From the NCBI GenBank assembly GCA_021777105.1, contig JAIQZQ010000121.1:1-64000 (forward strand): a DNA stretch of 64,000 bases, given 5' to 3'. Source of the DNA: Candidatus Anammoxibacter sp. GTDB taxonomy: Bacteria > Planctomycetota > Brocadiia > Brocadiales > Anammoxibacteraceae. The notes beneath the pieces are model-generated. The model did not search any database. It had not been told where the DNA came from and worked only from the letters and a program-made list of their open reading frames with translations. Of the stretch, positions 62,801 through 64,000 are shown one piece after another. Every line of letters begins with the position of its first letter. Positions within the stretch are counted from its first letter, which is position 1. A program made the position numbers and the translations under genes.

Positions 62801-64000
62801 ATGTTTTTAAAGTTGAACATCAAATGCTTAATTCTATTGTTCGTTATTGCTTTCGGAACTTTTCAATTCAACGGCTTAATCGGCAAAAGCGCAACGCTCT
62901 TTGCCGCCGATGAGAGCGAAAATAATGGAAATGAGGCGGATGCCGACGCATGGGTAAAGAGATACGCAAATTATTGCGTCGCAGTTAGCCTGATGCTTGA
63001 CGGCGAATGGGTTGACGCGATAAAGTTTTTAGAGAAAACACTAGAAGTTGATCCCCGTTGCGATAAGGCCCACTTATACATATCTTCCTGCTATTTTCAA
63101 CTTGACCAGAGAAAAGAGGCTGTTCTCCATCTAAAAGAGGCATCCAGGATCAAGCCTGACGATTTCAACATCCACTATACTCTCGGCAATATTTTACAGG
63201 CCGACGGCGATGTAGACGGCTCAATTCGCGAGTTTGAATTGGCGATAGGGTGCGGGTATATGAAAGCATACTCACTCCTCTACGTTGACGCTTTGTTTAA
63301 CACCGCAAATATGTATGTGGATAAGCGCGATTTTGATAAGGCTATTTCATGTTTACAGGAGGTCTTGGACCTCAATCTTTCAAAAGAGCCGGAAAGCATC
63401 TATTATGAGATCGGGAAATTGCGTTACACCGCCGGCGATTACAATGGCGCGGTTGATGCGCTTGAAAGAGTCAAAGAGCTTTCCTCATCTTTTAGCCGTA
63501 TTCACATTTTTCTAACGTTTGCTTATGAACAGCTGAAAGAGTATGAAAAAGCTATTTATGAGGCAAAAACATATATTAGGAAATCTCCCAATGCCTGGAA
63601 AATGCATCTGGCTTTAAACAGGGTGTACAATGAGTTGGGAAAAGAAGAGAAGGCTGATGAGCACCGTGAAAAAGCGACCCATATTTTAAAGGAGAGCATC
63701 AGGCTGAATAGCAAGGACTTTGACGGCTATGTTGCGTACGGGCGGATATTGGCGGATCAGAACAAACCGCGCGCGGCTCTAAAAATTGTTAAAGCTTGTT
63801 TGTCTTTTGCAAAAAACGATGTTGAAAGAAAAGGGGCTCTCTTTTTGCTTGCGAATATTTCTTATTCGCTAAACCAGTCTGAAAATGTGGAAAAATATTT
63901 AAGAATGGCGCTTGAGATTGATGATAATCTGTCGCCTGCCAACAACTTTCTTGGATATTTTTTTGCTGAAAGAGGCGTAAATCTTGACGAGGCCATTGTT
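62801..64000 (+). CDS. TPR-repeat protein, truncated by the window end
   Basis: An open reading frame from ATG 62801 runs to the last base with no stop, at least 400 residues. It starts with an export signal (hydrophobic residues about 7-20, ending G-K-S-A-T-L-F-A-A-D). Tetratricopeptide repeats follow (for example W-V-D-A-I-K-F-L-E-K-T-L-E-V-D-P, then F-D-K-A-I-S-C-L-Q-E-V-L-D-L). It is probably a periplasmic or lipid-envelope scaffold. An imperfect inverted repeat (62744-62755 with 62777-62788) lies just upstream. Its full function cannot be judged from the part seen. Confidence 0.88.
   Translation, partial: MFLKLNIKCLILLFVIAFGTFQFNGLIGKSATLFAADESENNGNEADADAWVKRYANYCVAVSLMLDGEWVDAIKFLEKTLEVDPRCDKAHLYISSCYFQLDQRKEAVLHLKEASRIKPDDFNIHYTLGNILQADGDVDGSIREFELAIGCGYMKAYSLLYVDALFNTANMYVDKRDFDKAISCLQEVLDLNLSKEPESIYYEIGKLRYTAGDYNGAVDALERVKELSSSFSRIHIFLTFAYEQLKEYEKAIYEAKTYIRKSPNAWKMHLALNRVYNELGKEEKADEHREKATHILKESIRLNSKDFDGYVAYGRILADQNKPRAALKIVKACLSFAKNDVERKGALFLLANISYSLNQSENVEKYLRMALEIDDNLSPANNFLGYFFAERGVNLDEAIV

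Overview
The window looks like a chromosomal stretch of an uncultured Gram-negative (diderm) bacterium. It carries outer-membrane and lipid A genes (bamA, an ompH/skp chaperone, lpxC twice, lpxA), a candidate replication origin next to dnaA, and housekeeping operons for ribosomal proteins, DnaB, NusA, IF-2, RbfA and HisG. Many intergenic regions hold palindromic repeats and MITE-like elements. The gene set would fit a PVC-type or Omnitrophota-like lineage. That placement is inference only: no rRNA is present.

Region 1 (about 0.5-11 kb) is a mix of small metabolic and unknown genes: a lipoprotein, apbE, a Cys-rich small protein, three unknown proteins, a PLP aminotransferase, prephenate dehydratase, a rubrerythrin-like protein, a ketopantoate reductase-like protein, an RNA-ligase-like nucleotidyltransferase and a small HNH protein. 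Region 2 (11.3-18.3 kb) is one giant secreted RHS/YD-repeat protein with a unique C-terminus.

Region 3 (about 18.4-31.9 kb) is an accessory island and the most interesting part. It holds a complete diversity-generating retroelement (DGR): target gene 1 with VR1, an avd-like gene, the template repeat TR, a DGR-type reverse transcriptase, and target gene 2 with VR2. Both targets are NLR-like: a different N-terminal module (an intact calcineurin-like phosphoesterase in one, an unrecognised helical domain in the other), a NACHT NTPase, and an FGE-sulfatase/C-type-lectin-fold sensor whose extreme C-terminus is the variable region. Reading TR against VR1 and VR2 over 118 bp, I count 15 and 17 substitutions, all at template adenines. 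The likely biology is one template diversifying the ligand-binding surface of two immune-like sensors with different outputs. Toxin-antitoxin genes and hairpin repeats flank the island.

Region 4 (32-35 kb) has a TPR protein, dnaA and a 1.4 kb AT-rich gap with DnaA boxes (candidate oriC). Region 5 (35-53 kb) is mostly rightward housekeeping: msrB, rplM-rpsI, ilvD, tRNA-Gln, prs-rplY-rpsF-ssb-rpsR-rplI-dnaB, bamA-ompH, lpxC-lpxA-Gfo/Idh, a radical SAM protein and a two-receiver diguanylate cyclase. Region 6 (53.9-56.6 kb) is repeat-rich, with a 7-bp microsatellite, a decayed toxin-antitoxin pair and a second complete lpxC. Region 7 (56.9-64 kb) is nusA-infB-ylxP-rbfA, hisG and a TPR protein that runs off the end.

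All identifications are by eye from motifs and protein sequence. Starts were moved from the longest ORF where a Shine-Dalgarno sequence or family length argued for it.
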